A stretch of DNA of 37,391 bases from Gemmataceae bacterium (GTDB lineage Bacteria > Planctomycetota > Planctomycetia > Gemmatales > Gemmataceae), in assembly GCA_025055795.1 (NCBI GenBank), contig JANWVV010000045.1, positions 1 to 37,391 on the forward strand, in the 5' to 3' direction. Shown here piece after piece: positions 16,964 through 26,346 of this stretch. Position 1 is the first letter of the stretch. Every line of letters begins with the position of its first letter. The position numbers were made by a program, and so were the translations under genes. The notes under the pieces were generated by a model that did no database searches, was not told where the DNA came from, and saw nothing but the letters and a program-made list of their open reading frames with translations.

Positions 16964-17932
16964 CTAGCCGAGGTAATGGTGGGCTTGTTCTGCGTTTATT
17001 GTTGATACGGGAATGTGTCTCGGTTGATCCTCAAGGGTGACCGGTGGTTTTTGTTGACTGAGCAAGGTATGACGGGCCGTTAGCGCCTTGAGGGTAGGCT
17101 CACGCAAATCCCAGACCAGGCCGATACGGGACAGTCCAAGAAGCAGGTAGTAGCTCACATCGATTTCCCACCAATAGAACCCCTGCCTGGCTGCACTGGG
17201 GTAGTGATGGTGATTGTTGTGCCAGCCTTCCCCCATGGTGAGCAAAGCGGCCCACCAGCAATTGCGGCTCTGATCTGGTGTCTCATAACGGCGGGAACCC
17301 AGCAGGTGACACACCGAGTTGATCAGGAACGTGGCGTGATACAGCAGGACCGTTCCCACAATAAAACTGTAGACTACGCCGCTCCACCCGGCTAGCAGAT
17401 AACACCCCGCAGCGAGCGACAGACCAGGTAACCAGCTTCCATAGCGGTCCAGCCAGCGTAGTTCGGGATAACGCTCAAAGTCGCGTAGTGGTGGTGCATG
17501 ACGGTACCGACCGGAGAGTATCCAACCAACGTGGGCCCACCAGATGGTTCGGAAAACCGGTGAGTGGGGATCCTCTTCCCGGTCCGAGTGCTTATGGTGC
17601 TGGCGATGGTGACCCGCCCACCAGAGCGGCCCCTTTTGCATCGCCGCACAACCAAGCCAGGCCAGCAGAAACTGGAAAGGGCGGCTCGTTTTATAACTAC
17701 GATGACTGAAATACCGGTGGTACCCTGCTGTGATACCAAACATACGCAGTAGGTAGAACAGCACCCCCCAGCCCACCGCGGACCAGGTGGGTGCTACGAA
17801 AAAAGGCAGAATCACCGCCGCCAGGTGCAATCCGACAAACGGCACCGCACGCAGCCACGACCAGACCAGTTGATCCAACTGCCTAGGAATGGGCCGGGAT
17901 GGACTGATATCGAACGGGAACGGGACACTCAC
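16964..17932 (-). CDS. Acyl-CoA (delta-9 type) fatty acid desaturase
   Basis: The 322-residue membrane enzyme inserts a double bond into fatty acyl chains with a di-iron centre. All three histidine boxes are present: HRYFSH (residues 72-77), GHHRQHHKHSD (108-116) and EGWHNNHHHYP (236-244). Hydrophobic pairs lie at about 31-65, 85-105, 165-195 and 192-210. The order and spacing match the acyl-CoA/delta-9 group and not plant acyl-ACP desaturases. It starts at a GTG (17932) with no strong binding site, but no other in-frame start precedes the first box. The gene is convergent with mutS and stands alone. It likely adjusts membrane fluidity. Confidence 0.95.
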   Translation of the reverse strand: MSVPFPFDISPSRPIPRQLDQLVWSWLRAVPFVGLHLAAVILPFFVAPTWSAVGWGVLFYLLRMFGITAGYHRYFSHRSYKTSRPFQFLLAWLGCAAMQKGPLWWAGHHRQHHKHSDREEDPHSPVFRTIWWAHVGWILSGRYRHAPPLRDFERYPELRWLDRYGSWLPGLSLAAGCYLLAGWSGVVYSFIVGTVLLYHATFLINSVCHLLGSRRYETPDQSRNCWWAALLTMGEGWHNNHHHYPSAARQGFYWWEIDVSYYLLLGLSRIGLVWDLREPTLKALTARHTLLSQQKPPVTLEDQPRHIPVSTINAEQAHHYLG

Positions 17933-18472
17933 CTGAGAAGATTGAGAAATGATAAGCTCACTTTTTATGCAAAGGGCGTTTTAAGGCCACTTATGAGCCA
18001 ACCTGGCTACCCCACGTCATAGCTGCTTGGCAGCTTCTGTTTCTCCATCAAGAAAATACATCAGCGATACCGCGTAATCATGTTATCCCTGGAACCCCAA
18101 AAGTTGGTTATGCTCCTCAAGGACTAACTGAGCCATTAACCGCAGTCACTGTTTTCTTGAAGGAAACACAGCAGGTAACTGCTTGATCAACTACACGCTG
18201 TTTACAATAGGACAAGGGTCGGCTGGGGTCTTGCCCATTCCAAGAAGAAAGCAAGAAATTTTCGGGAAGAGCACGACCCATCCGGTAGTAATGGTGCGAT
18301 GCCGGTCCAGGGAGAAACCTTACAGTGGAATATCGTCTTTTTACGTGTTGCAATTACCTAGCATACAACTGGCGGTACGACAACACAGCTTGATCAGGAG
18401 CGTTTGCAGTGGCTGCTGGGGAGATTAACCTGTCATTCGTTCCTTTTGCGGCTTGTTATCGGGGAGTGGCCC
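17933..18472. other. Divergent intergenic region, nothing recognised
   Basis: This gap lies between the start of the desaturase (-) and the start of the CoxG-like gene (+). It must hold both promoters, but no convincing -35/-10 pair can be assigned by eye. ORFs inside show no family resemblance. Confidence 0.45.
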
Positions 18473-18919
18473 ATGATTCATTTTGAAGGCGAATTGTGTT
18501 TTCCTTTGCCGTTGTCTGAGGTGGCGGCTCGCCTGGCCGACGCTGGCTATCTGGTCCATAGTCTGCCGGATGTCGAGGTGGTCTCAGCTACCCCAGAGAA
18601 AGCCGTCTGGCGGATGAAACCTAAGGTGTCGTTCCTCAGCGGCACGCAAACAACGGAAATTACCCGTCAAAGCTACACCCCAGAAACTGAAGTAGTCTAT
18701 ACGTTAGTAACGCGGAGCATTGGTGGCAGTGTGACAGTCTCTACGCGCTTAAGCTTACGCCGAGTCGATACGGGCACTCAAGTGAACTGGTCTGCTGAGA
18801 TCGCGGAATTAACCGGTTTGTTCAAAATGGTACCAGCCGGCTTGATGAAGGAAACTGCTCGTAAAGTCATCGATGACGTCTGGGAAGCGGTGCGGAAACG
18901 TCTGCTTTCCTCGACCTGA
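18473..18919 (+). CDS. CoxG/SRPBCC-family protein
   Basis: This 148-residue protein opens MIHFEGELCFPLPLSEVAAR and ends in a long helix VIDDVWEAVRKRLLSST. The pattern of an N-terminal strand, the L-x-D pair, LPDVEVV, a run of beta strands and a C-terminal helix is the helix-grip SRPBCC fold of carbon monoxide dehydrogenase subunit G. CoxG helps place the CO dehydrogenase at the membrane, but no coxMSL genes are nearby, so the role is more likely general lipid or ligand binding. I chose ATG 18473 because GGGGAG lies seven bases upstream; an alternative start at 18404 adds an unconvincing 23 residues. Confidence 0.75.
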   Translation: MIHFEGELCFPLPLSEVAARLADAGYLVHSLPDVEVVSATPEKAVWRMKPKVSFLSGTQTTEITRQSYTPETEVVYTLVTRSIGGSVTVSTRLSLRRVDTGTQVNWSAEIAELTGLFKMVPAGLMKETARKVIDDVWEAVRKRLLSST

Positions 18920-19075
18920 ACGGCGTGACGACAGAATCGATATGCGATGAACAATGATCACCCATGGCATAAATGCGATCGCTAGTGATTATCAAACGGC
19001 AAGTCGCGATACCTTGAGGCGACGTGGAGATGGGGAGCAAGTGAGAACCGGTTCGGTAGTAGCCGAGATGATGCG

Positions 19076-21208
19076 TTACTTATCCAGCAAGGGGGCGTAG
19101 ACGACGCGGAAGCCGACATCAGGACGTCGCAATTCCGGGCGCAGGGCCGCCCGTGCAGCCGAACGACAGGCCGTGGCCGGCAGTGCAAATGAACCACCAC
19201 GCACCACGCGGCGATCGCCGTCGGCCGGACCGACAGGATCCACACGCCGTTGGACGTTGTTGCCGTATGTCGGACTGTACCAGTCGTGGCACCACTCGGC
19301 GACGTTGCCATGCATATCCTGCAGACCAAAGGGATTACCCACGCGGCGTCCGACCTCTTCCGGCAAAGGCGGTGGCCGATGCATATCGCCCCCGACCCCG
19401 TAGGGATCGGTCTCCTCAGGCTTGAAAATGGCTTGCCGACCAAATTGCAGCAGCTGTCCGAAGGCAAAGGGAGTCTCGGCGCCGGCTCGGGCGGCGTATT
19501 CCCATTCCGCTTCCGTGGGGAGTCGATAACCCCAGCCTGGCCGTGACCACGGTTCCTTCTGTTCTCTCTCGGTCAATTTGCGGCAGAATTCAACGGCCTC
19601 CCACCAGGTTACGTTTTCTACAGGTAGGGCCAACGAACGGGCTGCAGCCTTGGATGATTGAGACGGAACGTAACCCATGACCTGCTGGAATTGACCGTTT
19701 GTCGTTTCGGTCACAGCCATCAGAAACGGTCGGGTTAGTCTTACCTGATGGGGTGGTCCCTCATCAGAACGTCGTCCTTGTTCCTCGGGGGGTGATCCTA
19801 TCCGGTATTCACCCGGCTTGACCATCACCAGCCGCATGCTGACAGTGTTGGTAAATTCCGAGGGGACCTGATAAGTGTCTTGGCTTTCTGTGAGTTGGTG
19901 CAGGAGGGGTGAAAGCAACACGAATAGCAGCACCAGCAGTACCACAAAGGCGGGCAGTCCCCAGGATAGTTTGCTGTAGCGGCGTCGCAATGGAGCAGCG
20001 CTAACCATATCGGCGGGCAAGCGAAAGATCTGACTGGAACGTGGCTCTTGCGAAGAGGAGGGTGGTAAAGTTACTCCATTGGTTGCCGGCTGGGTCACCG
20101 CGGTACCAAAGCCTGCTGAGTGAGTGGTGCCCGTGTTAGCAGCCTTGCTTGCTCCTGCGTGACTAGCTCCGATGACGCCACTGAACGGTTGCAACGCCAA
20201 CGCGAGCTGTATCGGCGTTTGGGGTCGCTGCTCCGGCTGTTTTGCCATACACCAGTGAATGAGCTGCTCCAGAGCCTGTGGGGCATCGGGACGGTAGGGC
20301 AACAGGGGTGGTGGCGGGTCCATCCAGTGTTTTAACATTTTTTCTGTGGGATTTGCCCCTTCATAGGGCACCCGCCCTGTTAATAAGTAGTACAGGGTGC
20401 CCCCAAGGGCGTAGATATCCGCTCGGATGTCGGCGGCCATGGGATTGCGGGCTTGTTCGGGAGCCACAAAGTCCGGCGTGCCCAAAACTACCCCTTCCCG
20501 TGTGATCCGTTTAGAGGCCTCTGGGCCCACGCTCTGGTCGTCCAGGATGCGGGCTAGCCCCATGTCCACAAGTTTAATCTGTCGCTTGTCGCGGCTTACC
20601 AGAATGTTGCTTGGCTTGATGTCCCGATGGACCAATCCTAGTTCATGGGCATGTTGCAGTCCCAACGCAGCCTGACGGATATACTCACAGGCCTCAGGTA
20701 TAGGCAGTGGCCCCTGTTGCTTGACCAGACGGGTTAAATCGCTGCCGTCAATCAATTCCATCTCGTAGTAAATGACTTCACCCGTCTGATCAGCATTGAA
20801 GACCTGGACAACATTGGGATGCTGCATACGTCCCAATGCTTCGATTTCCTTGCGAAAGCGCTCTTCCACCGCAGGGTGGGTCAGGCGTTCGCGCCGGATG
20901 ACCTTAATGGCGCACAACCGGCCCAAACGCAGGTGCTGGGCCTTGTACACCCGACCCATACCACCTTCGCCCAACAGATCCAGCAGAAGATAATGGCCTA
21001 GGACCAACTCTCGTGCCCGTCCCCTGGCCACTTCTCGAAGTTGAAAAGCCGTCAGCCAGCCTCGTCGCTCGACCTCGGCCGCTACCTCCCGCACGTCCGG
21101 TCGTCGCGCGACGATCCACATGCCTAGTTCCTGCAATTGCTGAGCGCGGAGCAAATTGCTACTCCGCAATTGCTCAAACAACAAAGTTACGGGATCGCTA
21201 CTGGTCAT
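19076..21208 (-). CDS. Membrane Ser/Thr protein kinase fused to an FGE-sulfatase-like domain
   Basis: This protein of about 710 residues has four parts. Residues 1-70 form a helical cap. The Pkn2-type kinase has glycine loop GEGGMGRV (80-87), Lys102, HRDIKPSN (194-201), DMG (215-217) in place of DFG, and the APEQ activation-segment end. A Ser/Thr-rich linker leads to one membrane helix LPAFVVLLVLLFVLLSPLL near residues 430-452. Outside the membrane lies a formylglycine-generating-enzyme fold (MVKPGEYRIGSPPEEQGRRS, RLPTEAEWEYAARAG, MHGNVAEWCHDWY, RVVRGGSF). The Cys pair used by catalytic FGE is not preserved; only one Cys follows GGSF. The outer part is therefore likely a sensor. I chose ATG 21208; a TTG at 21265 is possible. 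Confidence 0.93.
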   Translation of the reverse strand: MTSSDPVTLLFEQLRSSNLLRAQQLQELGMWIVARRPDVREVAAEVERRGWLTAFQLREVARGRARELVLGHYLLLDLLGEGGMGRVYKAQHLRLGRLCAIKVIRRERLTHPAVEERFRKEIEALGRMQHPNVVQVFNADQTGEVIYYEMELIDGSDLTRLVKQQGPLPIPEACEYIRQAALGLQHAHELGLVHRDIKPSNILVSRDKRQIKLVDMGLARILDDQSVGPEASKRITREGVVLGTPDFVAPEQARNPMAADIRADIYALGGTLYYLLTGRVPYEGANPTEKMLKHWMDPPPPLLPYRPDAPQALEQLIHWCMAKQPEQRPQTPIQLALALQPFSGVIGASHAGASKAANTGTTHSAGFGTAVTQPATNGVTLPPSSSQEPRSSQIFRLPADMVSAAPLRRRYSKLSWGLPAFVVLLVLLFVLLSPLLHQLTESQDTYQVPSEFTNTVSMRLVMVKPGEYRIGSPPEEQGRRSDEGPPHQVRLTRPFLMAVTETTNGQFQQVMGYVPSQSSKAAARSLALPVENVTWWEAVEFCRKLTEREQKEPWSRPGWGYRLPTEAEWEYAARAGAETPFAFGQLLQFGRQAIFKPEETDPYGVGGDMHRPPPLPEEVGRRVGNPFGLQDMHGNVAEWCHDWYSPTYGNNVQRRVDPVGPADGDRRVVRGGSFALPATACRSAARAALRPELRRPDVGFRVVYAPLLDK

Positions 21209-21641
21209 TGCACTAGTTCCGACGAACGACTCCCTCTTCTCGCTTTCATAGTACGTACTCAGCAAGTCTGAAGTTGGTTTTGTACCCTCTAATCCCTACC
21301 TGAAATATTCGCAATCGATCATGACGAATTGTTGAAAAAGGCTTTGATAAATCTGTTTTCTACAGGCTTTTCATTAATTCCCTGTCATTTTGAAGTGTTA
21401 ACGCTATTTGGAGATGCTCGTTCTGCTTGGCGAGACGCCAGCCCAAGTGTTTTTTAGTCGTACTCGGCAGGGAGAGACATTTATGGGTACTGGTCATCGA
21501 TTGCTGTCCCCTTCGGGTGCATAACATAACAAAGGTGAGGGCGAGAAAGAGCTTTACCGTTAGTATGCAGACGCTTGTCTGCTAAGGCTGGTATGACGGA
21601 AATAGGTAGACAACCCACCTGCCCCCATCGAGGATGGCCAT
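21209..21641. other. Divergent intergenic region before thiSG
   Basis: This gap holds the start region of the kinase (-) and of thiSG (+). I looked for a TPP riboswitch (CUGAGA and the conserved ACC...GAUCUGG core) and did not find one. The only assigned element is the thiSG binding site GAGG (21630-21633). Confidence 0.5.
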
Positions 21642-22688
21642 ATGCCAACCATAACGCTCAATGCGGAACAGCGTCAGTTTCCGGATCCTTTGACTGTTGC
21701 CGAACTCCTGCGGCTACTGGGCAAAAACCCGGCGGTGGTGGCCGTGGAGGTTAACCGTCGGGTCATCCCGCGTCCTGAGCAGGACTCGGTGCAGCTTCAG
21801 GAGGGCGATGTCGTAGAGATCGTCACTTTAGTAGGCGGCGGCAGCGATCAGGATGAGTCAACGTCACCACCAGCGGACCAACCCTTGAAAATTGGCCCGT
21901 TTACCTTTCGGTCCCGCCTTTTTACTGGCACAGGGAAGTATTCCAGCTACGAATTGATGCGGCAGTGTCTAGCCGCCAGTGGCTGTGAGGTGACCACGGT
22001 GGCCGTTCGTCGGGAGCGACTGTTCGACAAAGAAGGTAAAAGCCTGCTCGACTATCTGAATTTGGATCGCCTTACTATCTTGCCCAACACAGCCGGTTGT
22101 TATTCGGCAGAGGACGCCATCCGGCATGCGCGACTGGCACGTGAGTTGCTGGGGAACCTGGGCAACCCCGGAGCGCGATGGGTGAAGTTAGAATGCTTGG
22201 CCGATCCAAAAACTCTCCTACCCGACCCCATCGAAACCTTGAGGGCTACCGAGCAACTCGTATCGGAAGGTTTTCTGGTGCTAGTTTATACCTCCGATGA
22301 TCCGGTCCTGGCCCGGCGACTGAAAAAAGCCGGGGCTACCAGTGTCATGCCTGCGGGGAGTCCCATCGGCAGTGGCCAAGGCATTCTCAACCCAAACAAC
22401 ATACGCATTTGCCTGGAATATCTCAAAGAAGATGACCCCGATTATCCCGTAATAGTTGATGCCGGCGTAGGGACTGCTAGTGACGTCAGTATCGCCATGG
22501 AACTGGGTTGTGATGGTGTTCTTTTGAATACTGCCATTGCCCAGGCGCGTGATCCCCTGCGTATGGCTTGGGCCGTGCGGTATGCATGTGAGGCAGGTCG
22601 GCTTGCCTACCTCGCGGGACGGATTCCCAAACGCCTCTATGCCCATGCCAGTAGCCCCATGGAAGGCCTCATCCATACGAGCCGATAA
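21642..22688 (+). CDS. thiG: ThiS-ThiG fusion: sulfur carrier plus thiazole synthase
   Basis: The 348-residue protein joins two thiamine enzymes. Residues 1-67 are ThiS, a ubiquitin-like sulfur carrier ([20 protein letters not shown], ending [10 protein letters not shown]). A charged linker of about 15 residues follows. Residues about 83-348 are ThiG, a TIM barrel that makes the thiazole phosphate ([26 protein letters not shown] at 148-152, WVKLEC with Schiff-base Lys182, [13 protein letters not shown], and [20 protein letters not shown]). GAGG lies eight bases upstream. In separate ThiS the Gly-Gly end must be free to carry sulfur; here it is internal. Such fusions are annotated in other bacteria as bifunctional proteins. 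ThiF, ThiH/ThiO and ThiC are not in the window. Confidence 0.95.
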   Translation: MPTITLNAEQRQFPDPLTVAELLRLLGKNPAVVAVEVNRRVIPRPEQDSVQLQEGDVVEIVTLVGGGSDQDESTSPPADQPLKIGPFTFRSRLFTGTGKYSSYELMRQCLAASGCEVTTVAVRRERLFDKEGKSLLDYLNLDRLTILPNTAGCYSAEDAIRHARLARELLGNLGNPGARWVKLECLADPKTLLPDPIETLRATEQLVSEGFLVLVYTSDDPVLARRLKKAGATSVMPAGSPIGSGQGILNPNNIRICLEYLKEDDPDYPVIVDAGVGTASDVSIAMELGCDGVLLNTAIAQARDPLRMAWAVRYACEAGRLAYLAGRIPKRLYAHASSPMEGLIHTSR

Positions 22689-22858
22689 CAAATGCGGTGC
22701 GAAGCAGCGGTTGATGGAACGATCAGTGGGGGGGTACAGCTTTTACCTTAGCTAAATCCGCTCTTTATCAGATCAAGCCGACAAAATTTGCCCAGAATAC
22801 CCAGACTGATCAGAACGATGGGAGGACTTGATGCATTTGCAAGTTCATAAGCCGGGGT

Positions 22859-22987
22859 ATGGCCGGACGGTCTGGGCTTTGCCGGTTGTGTCTGGACCGA
22901 CCGGCTCATAAAACATTCGCCAAAGTGCTGCGTGAAGACGGAGAAGCGGAGGAGATTGCCTCCTTCTCCGTTAATGCGGATCGCTAG
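22859..22987 (+). CDS. Candidate 42-residue small protein
   Basis: A short frame from ATG 22859 to TAG 22985 reads MAGRSGLCRLCLDRPAHKTF then AKVLREDGEAEEIASFSVNA DR. A single C-x-x-C pair (Cys8, Cys11) is followed by an amphipathic, charge-rich helix, which looks like real protein and not random sequence. The preceding CCGGGG is a poor binding site. It lies between thiSG and the oxidoreductase on the same strand; its last third contains the strong hairpin at 22938-22971. Not recognised. It could be a small zinc-binding protein or chance. Confidence 0.4.
   Translation: MAGRSGLCRLCLDRPAHKTFAKVLREDGEAEEIASFSVNADR
22938..22971 (+). promoter_or_regulatory. Strong hairpin upstream of the oxidoreductase gene
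   Basis: ACGGAGAA (22938-22945) pairs with TTCTCCGT (22964-22971) and GGAGG within pairs with CCTCC, giving a stem of about 13 pairs. No T-run follows, so it is not a standard terminator. It sits 58 bases before the ATG at 23029 and inside the candidate small ORF. Confidence 0.5.
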
Positions 22988-23028
22988 CCGCAGCTGCATG
23001 TTCGAGGAGGCTTTGGCAGGAGTGGTTT

Positions 23029-24141
23029 ATGACCAACCTGTGCCGATGGGGCATTTTAGGTGCTGCTAACATTGCCCGAAAAAACTGGAAGGCAATGCGT
23101 TTGGCGGGTAACGCCCAGCTTGTGGCTGTAGCCAGTCGTGACCGGAGCAAAGCCGAGCAGTTTATCGCCGAGTGTCAGGCCGAGGCACCGTTTCCGCAAG
23201 CCCCTGTCGCTTGCACCTACGAGCAGCTGCTGGAGCGTCCGGACATCGACGCTGTGTACATTCCGCTTCCCACAGGTATCCGGCCACCGTGGGTGATCCG
23301 GGCTGCTCAAGCACGCAAACACGTCCTGTGTGAGAAACCCTGCGCCCCTCACGCGGACCAACTACGCGACATGCTCCAAGCGTGCCGTCAAAATAACGTC
23401 CTGTTCATGGACGGCGTTATGTTCATGCATAGCCAGCGCTTACAGCTGCTGCGACGACTTCTGGATGATGGTCACACGATCGGTACCCTCCGTCGGATCA
23501 ATTCCCAGTTCAGTTTTGCGGCACCGCCGGAGTTTTTGCGGAGCAATATCCGTGTCCAGCCGCAACTGGAACCTTTGGGAGCCCTCGGTGATCTGGGCTG
23601 GTACAACATCCGTCTTTCCCTTTGGATTCTCAAGTATGAAATGCCAATACAGGTTACTGCCCGTATCCTCTATCCTCCGGATAACTTTACCCAAGCAGTC
23701 CCTCTGGAACTGGCCGCCGAACTTCTTTTCGCTGACCAGATCTCGGCTTCCTTTTATTGTTCGTTCCGTACAGAGCTGCAACAATGGGCCCATATCAGTG
23801 GCAGTAATGGATCGATTTGGATCGATGATTTTGTCCTGCCATATTATGGCGCCGAAGTTGGGCTGATCGTTTCGCAACCTTATTTTCGAGTGGTTGGTTG
23901 CTCATTCAACATGGAAAACCACAGCCAGCGGTATGCCGTGCGTGAATACAGCGATGGAGTGCCTGGAGCCCAGGAAGTCAACATGATCCGTAACTTTTCC
24001 CTGGCTGTTTTGTCCGGACGCATCGAGCCACAGTGGTCCGAAATAGCTTGGAAAACGCAGGTAGTCCTTGACGCTTGTCTCCGCTCGGCCCGTCAGCACG
24101 GACAACCCGTTACGATTAACCCATCTGACGGATTACTGTAA
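23029..24141 (+). CDS. Gfo/Idh/MocA-family oxidoreductase
   Basis: The 370-residue cytoplasmic dehydrogenase opens WGILGAANIARKNWKAMRLA, the G-x-x-G-x-A Rossmann motif, and has the family's CEKPC signature (residue region 102-106). A nucleotide ribose-binding Asp/Ser pair follows VVAVASRDRSKAEQF-like sequence. The C-terminal domain has GALGDLGWYNIRLSLWI. Such enzymes oxidise or reduce sugars, inositols or related alcohols with NAD(P). AGGAG lies seven bases upstream of the ATG. It is in the same direction as thiSG and the bio genes but with gaps of 340 and 75 bases, so co-transcription is uncertain. The substrate cannot be read from sequence. Confidence 0.9.
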   Translation: MTNLCRWGILGAANIARKNWKAMRLAGNAQLVAVASRDRSKAEQFIAECQAEAPFPQAPVACTYEQLLERPDIDAVYIPLPTGIRPPWVIRAAQARKHVLCEKPCAPHADQLRDMLQACRQNNVLFMDGVMFMHSQRLQLLRRLLDDGHTIGTLRRINSQFSFAAPPEFLRSNIRVQPQLEPLGALGDLGWYNIRLSLWILKYEMPIQVTARILYPPDNFTQAVPLELAAELLFADQISASFYCSFRTELQQWAHISGSNGSIWIDDFVLPYYGAEVGLIVSQPYFRVVGCSFNMENHSQRYAVREYSDGVPGAQEVNMIRNFSLAVLSGRIEPQWSEIAWKTQVVLDACLRSARQHGQPVTINPSDGLL

Positions 24142-24216
24142 TCGGAACGCCAACGCAATAACGATGACGGCATTACAAGGTCACATACAACGGTAGAGTC
24201 GAGACTAGAGAATCAG

Positions 24217-25185
24217 ATGACAATGAAAACAGTATCCGAATTACGTCGTCTGTACGATCAGCCTTTGTTGGAATTGATAGCTCGGGCAAGCGATGTACAT
24301 CGGCAACATCGCGGTTATGGTGACATTCAGAAGTGTGCATTGCTCAGTATTAAAACAGGTGGGTGTCCTGAGGATTGTGCTTACTGCCCGCAATCGGCTC
24401 ATTACGCAACCTCAGTTTCCCGGCAACCGCTACTGACGGTCGAGGAGGTCTGTCGAGCTGCAGAGAGGGCCAAACAAGCCGGCGCAACCCGTTTTTGCAT
24501 GGGGGCGGCCTGGCGTTCGCCCCCCAGAGAGGGGCCCGAATTCCAACGGATCCTGGACATGGTCCGGGCCGTCCGCAATCTGGGCATGGAAGTATGCGTA
24601 ACTTTGGGAATGCTGACAGCCGAGCAAGCCCGCCAACTGAAAGAAGCGGGGCTCACCGCCTACAACCATAACCTGGACACATCGCGTCAGTTCTACCCCA
24701 ATATCATCACCACACGCACCTATGAGGACCGATTGGCTACGCTGCGGCACGTAGCCCAAGCTGGTATTTCCGTCTGCAGTGGCGGTATCATTGGAATGGG
24801 GGAATCGATCGATGATCGCCTGGCAATGCTGGCTGAGCTAGCGCAATTGGATCCGCCTCCGGAAAGCATACCGATCAATTGTCTTATCCCTATACCGGGT
24901 ACCCCTTTAGAGCATGCTCCCCCCGTGCCGCCGGTCGAGCTAGTACGCTTGATTGCCGTCGCACGTATCACTTTTCCCGCTTCCCGGATTCGGCTAAGTG
25001 CTGGTCGCCATCGCTTGAGCCAGGAAACCCAGATTCTGTGCTTCCTGGCCGGAGCCGATTCGATCTTCTACGGCGATAAACTCCTCACAGCCCCGAACCC
25101 CGACGTGCACGATGATATGCAGTTGTTTAACACGTTGCAAGGAGCGGCACAAGATTGCTCGGTTTCAAAGATCCCTCTTATCTAG
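24217..25185 (+). CDS. bioB: Biotin synthase BioB
   Basis: The 322-residue radical-SAM enzyme inserts sulfur into desthiobiotin, the last step of biotin synthesis. The [4Fe-4S] cluster is held by Cys50, Cys54 and Cys57 (CPEDCAYCPQSAHY). The [2Fe-2S] ligands are in FCMGAAWR, MEVCVTLGM and ISVCSGGIIGMGE, with the Arg in IRLSAGRHRLS. Length is typical. ATG 24217 and ATG 24223 are both possible; the binding site is weak. It is first in a three-gene run with bioF and bioDA, 20 bases before bioF. No BirA operator was seen. Confidence 0.97.
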   Translation: MTMKTVSELRRLYDQPLLELIARASDVHRQHRGYGDIQKCALLSIKTGGCPEDCAYCPQSAHYATSVSRQPLLTVEEVCRAAERAKQAGATRFCMGAAWRSPPREGPEFQRILDMVRAVRNLGMEVCVTLGMLTAEQARQLKEAGLTAYNHNLDTSRQFYPNIITTRTYEDRLATLRHVAQAGISVCSGGIIGMGESIDDRLAMLAELAQLDPPPESIPINCLIPIPGTPLEHAPPVPPVELVRLIAVARITFPASRIRLSAGRHRLSQETQILCFLAGADSIFYGDKLLTAPNPDVHDDMQLFNTLQGAAQDCSVSKIPLI

Positions 25186-25205
25186 GATAGTGATATATAC
25201 ATACA

Positions 25206-26336
25206 ATGAGCTTAAATGAACGTTGGAAAACGACATTAGAAGCACTGCAAGCTCAAAATCGTTACCGCAGTATCTGGACCAGCAGAGGAATTGATTTCAC
25301 GTCTAATGATTACCTAGGCTATGGTCACGGTCGTCTACCGTTGGCAGTCGATGCGAGTGACCTACCTGTTACGGGGATGGGTTCGCGCCTGCTGCGGGGT
25401 CACCATCCGATTTGGGAAGAAGTAGAAGCAGCCTTGGCCGCGTGGCATGGGGCCGAAGCTGTCCTCATGATGACTAGTGGCTTTGTGGCCAACGAAGGGC
25501 TGTTGACCACTGTGATTGAGCCGGGGGACTGGGTCGCTGCCGATGAATATTGCCATGCCAGTATTTATGAGGCCCTACGTGTTTGTCGTCCTCGTAAGTT
25601 CATCTATAGACACAATGATCTCAATCACTTGGAAGAGGGATTGAAAAAGGAATCGGCGACACGTTCTCCCCAACGTGAGATGTTTATTGTTACCGAGTCT
25701 ATGTTCAGCATGGATGGCGATTTGGCTCCGCTATGCCAGATCGTCGAATTAGCTGAGCGGTACGGCGCATACGTTATTGTTGATGAGGCACATAGCACCG
25801 GCTGCTATGGTCCCAATGGCTCGGGACTGGTCGATGCCGGCCAACTCCGTTCACGCGTTCTAGCAACGGTGCACACCGGGGGAAAGGCTCTGGGCTTATG
25901 TGGTGCCTATATTTGTTGTTCCTCATTGCTGCGTGATTACCTGGTCAATCGTTGCCGTCATCTCATCTTTACCACGGCATTACCGCCACTATTGGGTGTT
26001 TACTGGCGTGCTGGTATCCAGCGAGTTATGCAAGATGATGCAGGGCGAGAACTCTTATTTGAGAATGCCCGGAAATTCCGCACCGCTTTGTATGGCAGCG
26101 CGTGGGACGTACGCGGAGACGCCTATATCGTGCCAATAGTCGTAGGAGAGGATCAGCGGGCAGTACGTCTTGCCGCTCACCTGCAACAAAAAGGATGGGA
26201 TGTGCGAGCAATTCGTCCTCCCTCGGTGCCGGAATACACCGCACGCCTACGCATTTCATTGCATGCGCACCACAGTCCGCAGTGTCTGGAAGCACTTGCC
26301 TACGAATTGCGAGTCTCCGCACGGATTTTTCACTGA
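25206..26336 (+). CDS. bioF: 8-amino-7-oxononanoate synthase BioF
   Basis: The 376-residue PLP enzyme condenses pimeloyl thioester with alanine, the first step of the conserved biotin ring assembly. It has FTSNDYLGYG, MGSRLLRGHHPIWEEVEAAL, the ring-stacking His117 in CHASI, Asp193 and His196 in IVDEAHSTG, and Lys227 in TVHTGGKALG. Length is typical. It lies 20 bases after bioB and ten before bioDA, which supports one operon. The start ATG 25206 follows an AT-rich leader with only a weak AGGA. Confidence 0.96.
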   Translation: MSLNERWKTTLEALQAQNRYRSIWTSRGIDFTSNDYLGYGHGRLPLAVDASDLPVTGMGSRLLRGHHPIWEEVEAALAAWHGAEAVLMMTSGFVANEGLLTTVIEPGDWVAADEYCHASIYEALRVCRPRKFIYRHNDLNHLEEGLKKESATRSPQREMFIVTESMFSMDGDLAPLCQIVELAERYGAYVIVDEAHSTGCYGPNGSGLVDAGQLRSRVLATVHTGGKALGLCGAYICCSSLLRDYLVNRCRHLIFTTALPPLLGVYWRAGIQRVMQDDAGRELLFENARKFRTALYGSAWDVRGDAYIVPIVVGEDQRAVRLAAHLQQKGWDVRAIRPPSVPEYTARLRISLHAHHSPQCLEALAYELRVSARIFH

Positions 26337-26346
26337 ATGACCGGCC

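Noticed and set aside
18117..18353. 78-residue minus-strand ORF in the CoxG leader
   Set aside because: No recognisable domain, no binding site, and composition unlike neighbouring proteins.
21266..21641. TPP riboswitch ahead of thiSG
   Set aside because: The conserved CUGAGA and downstream core segments are absent in this leader.
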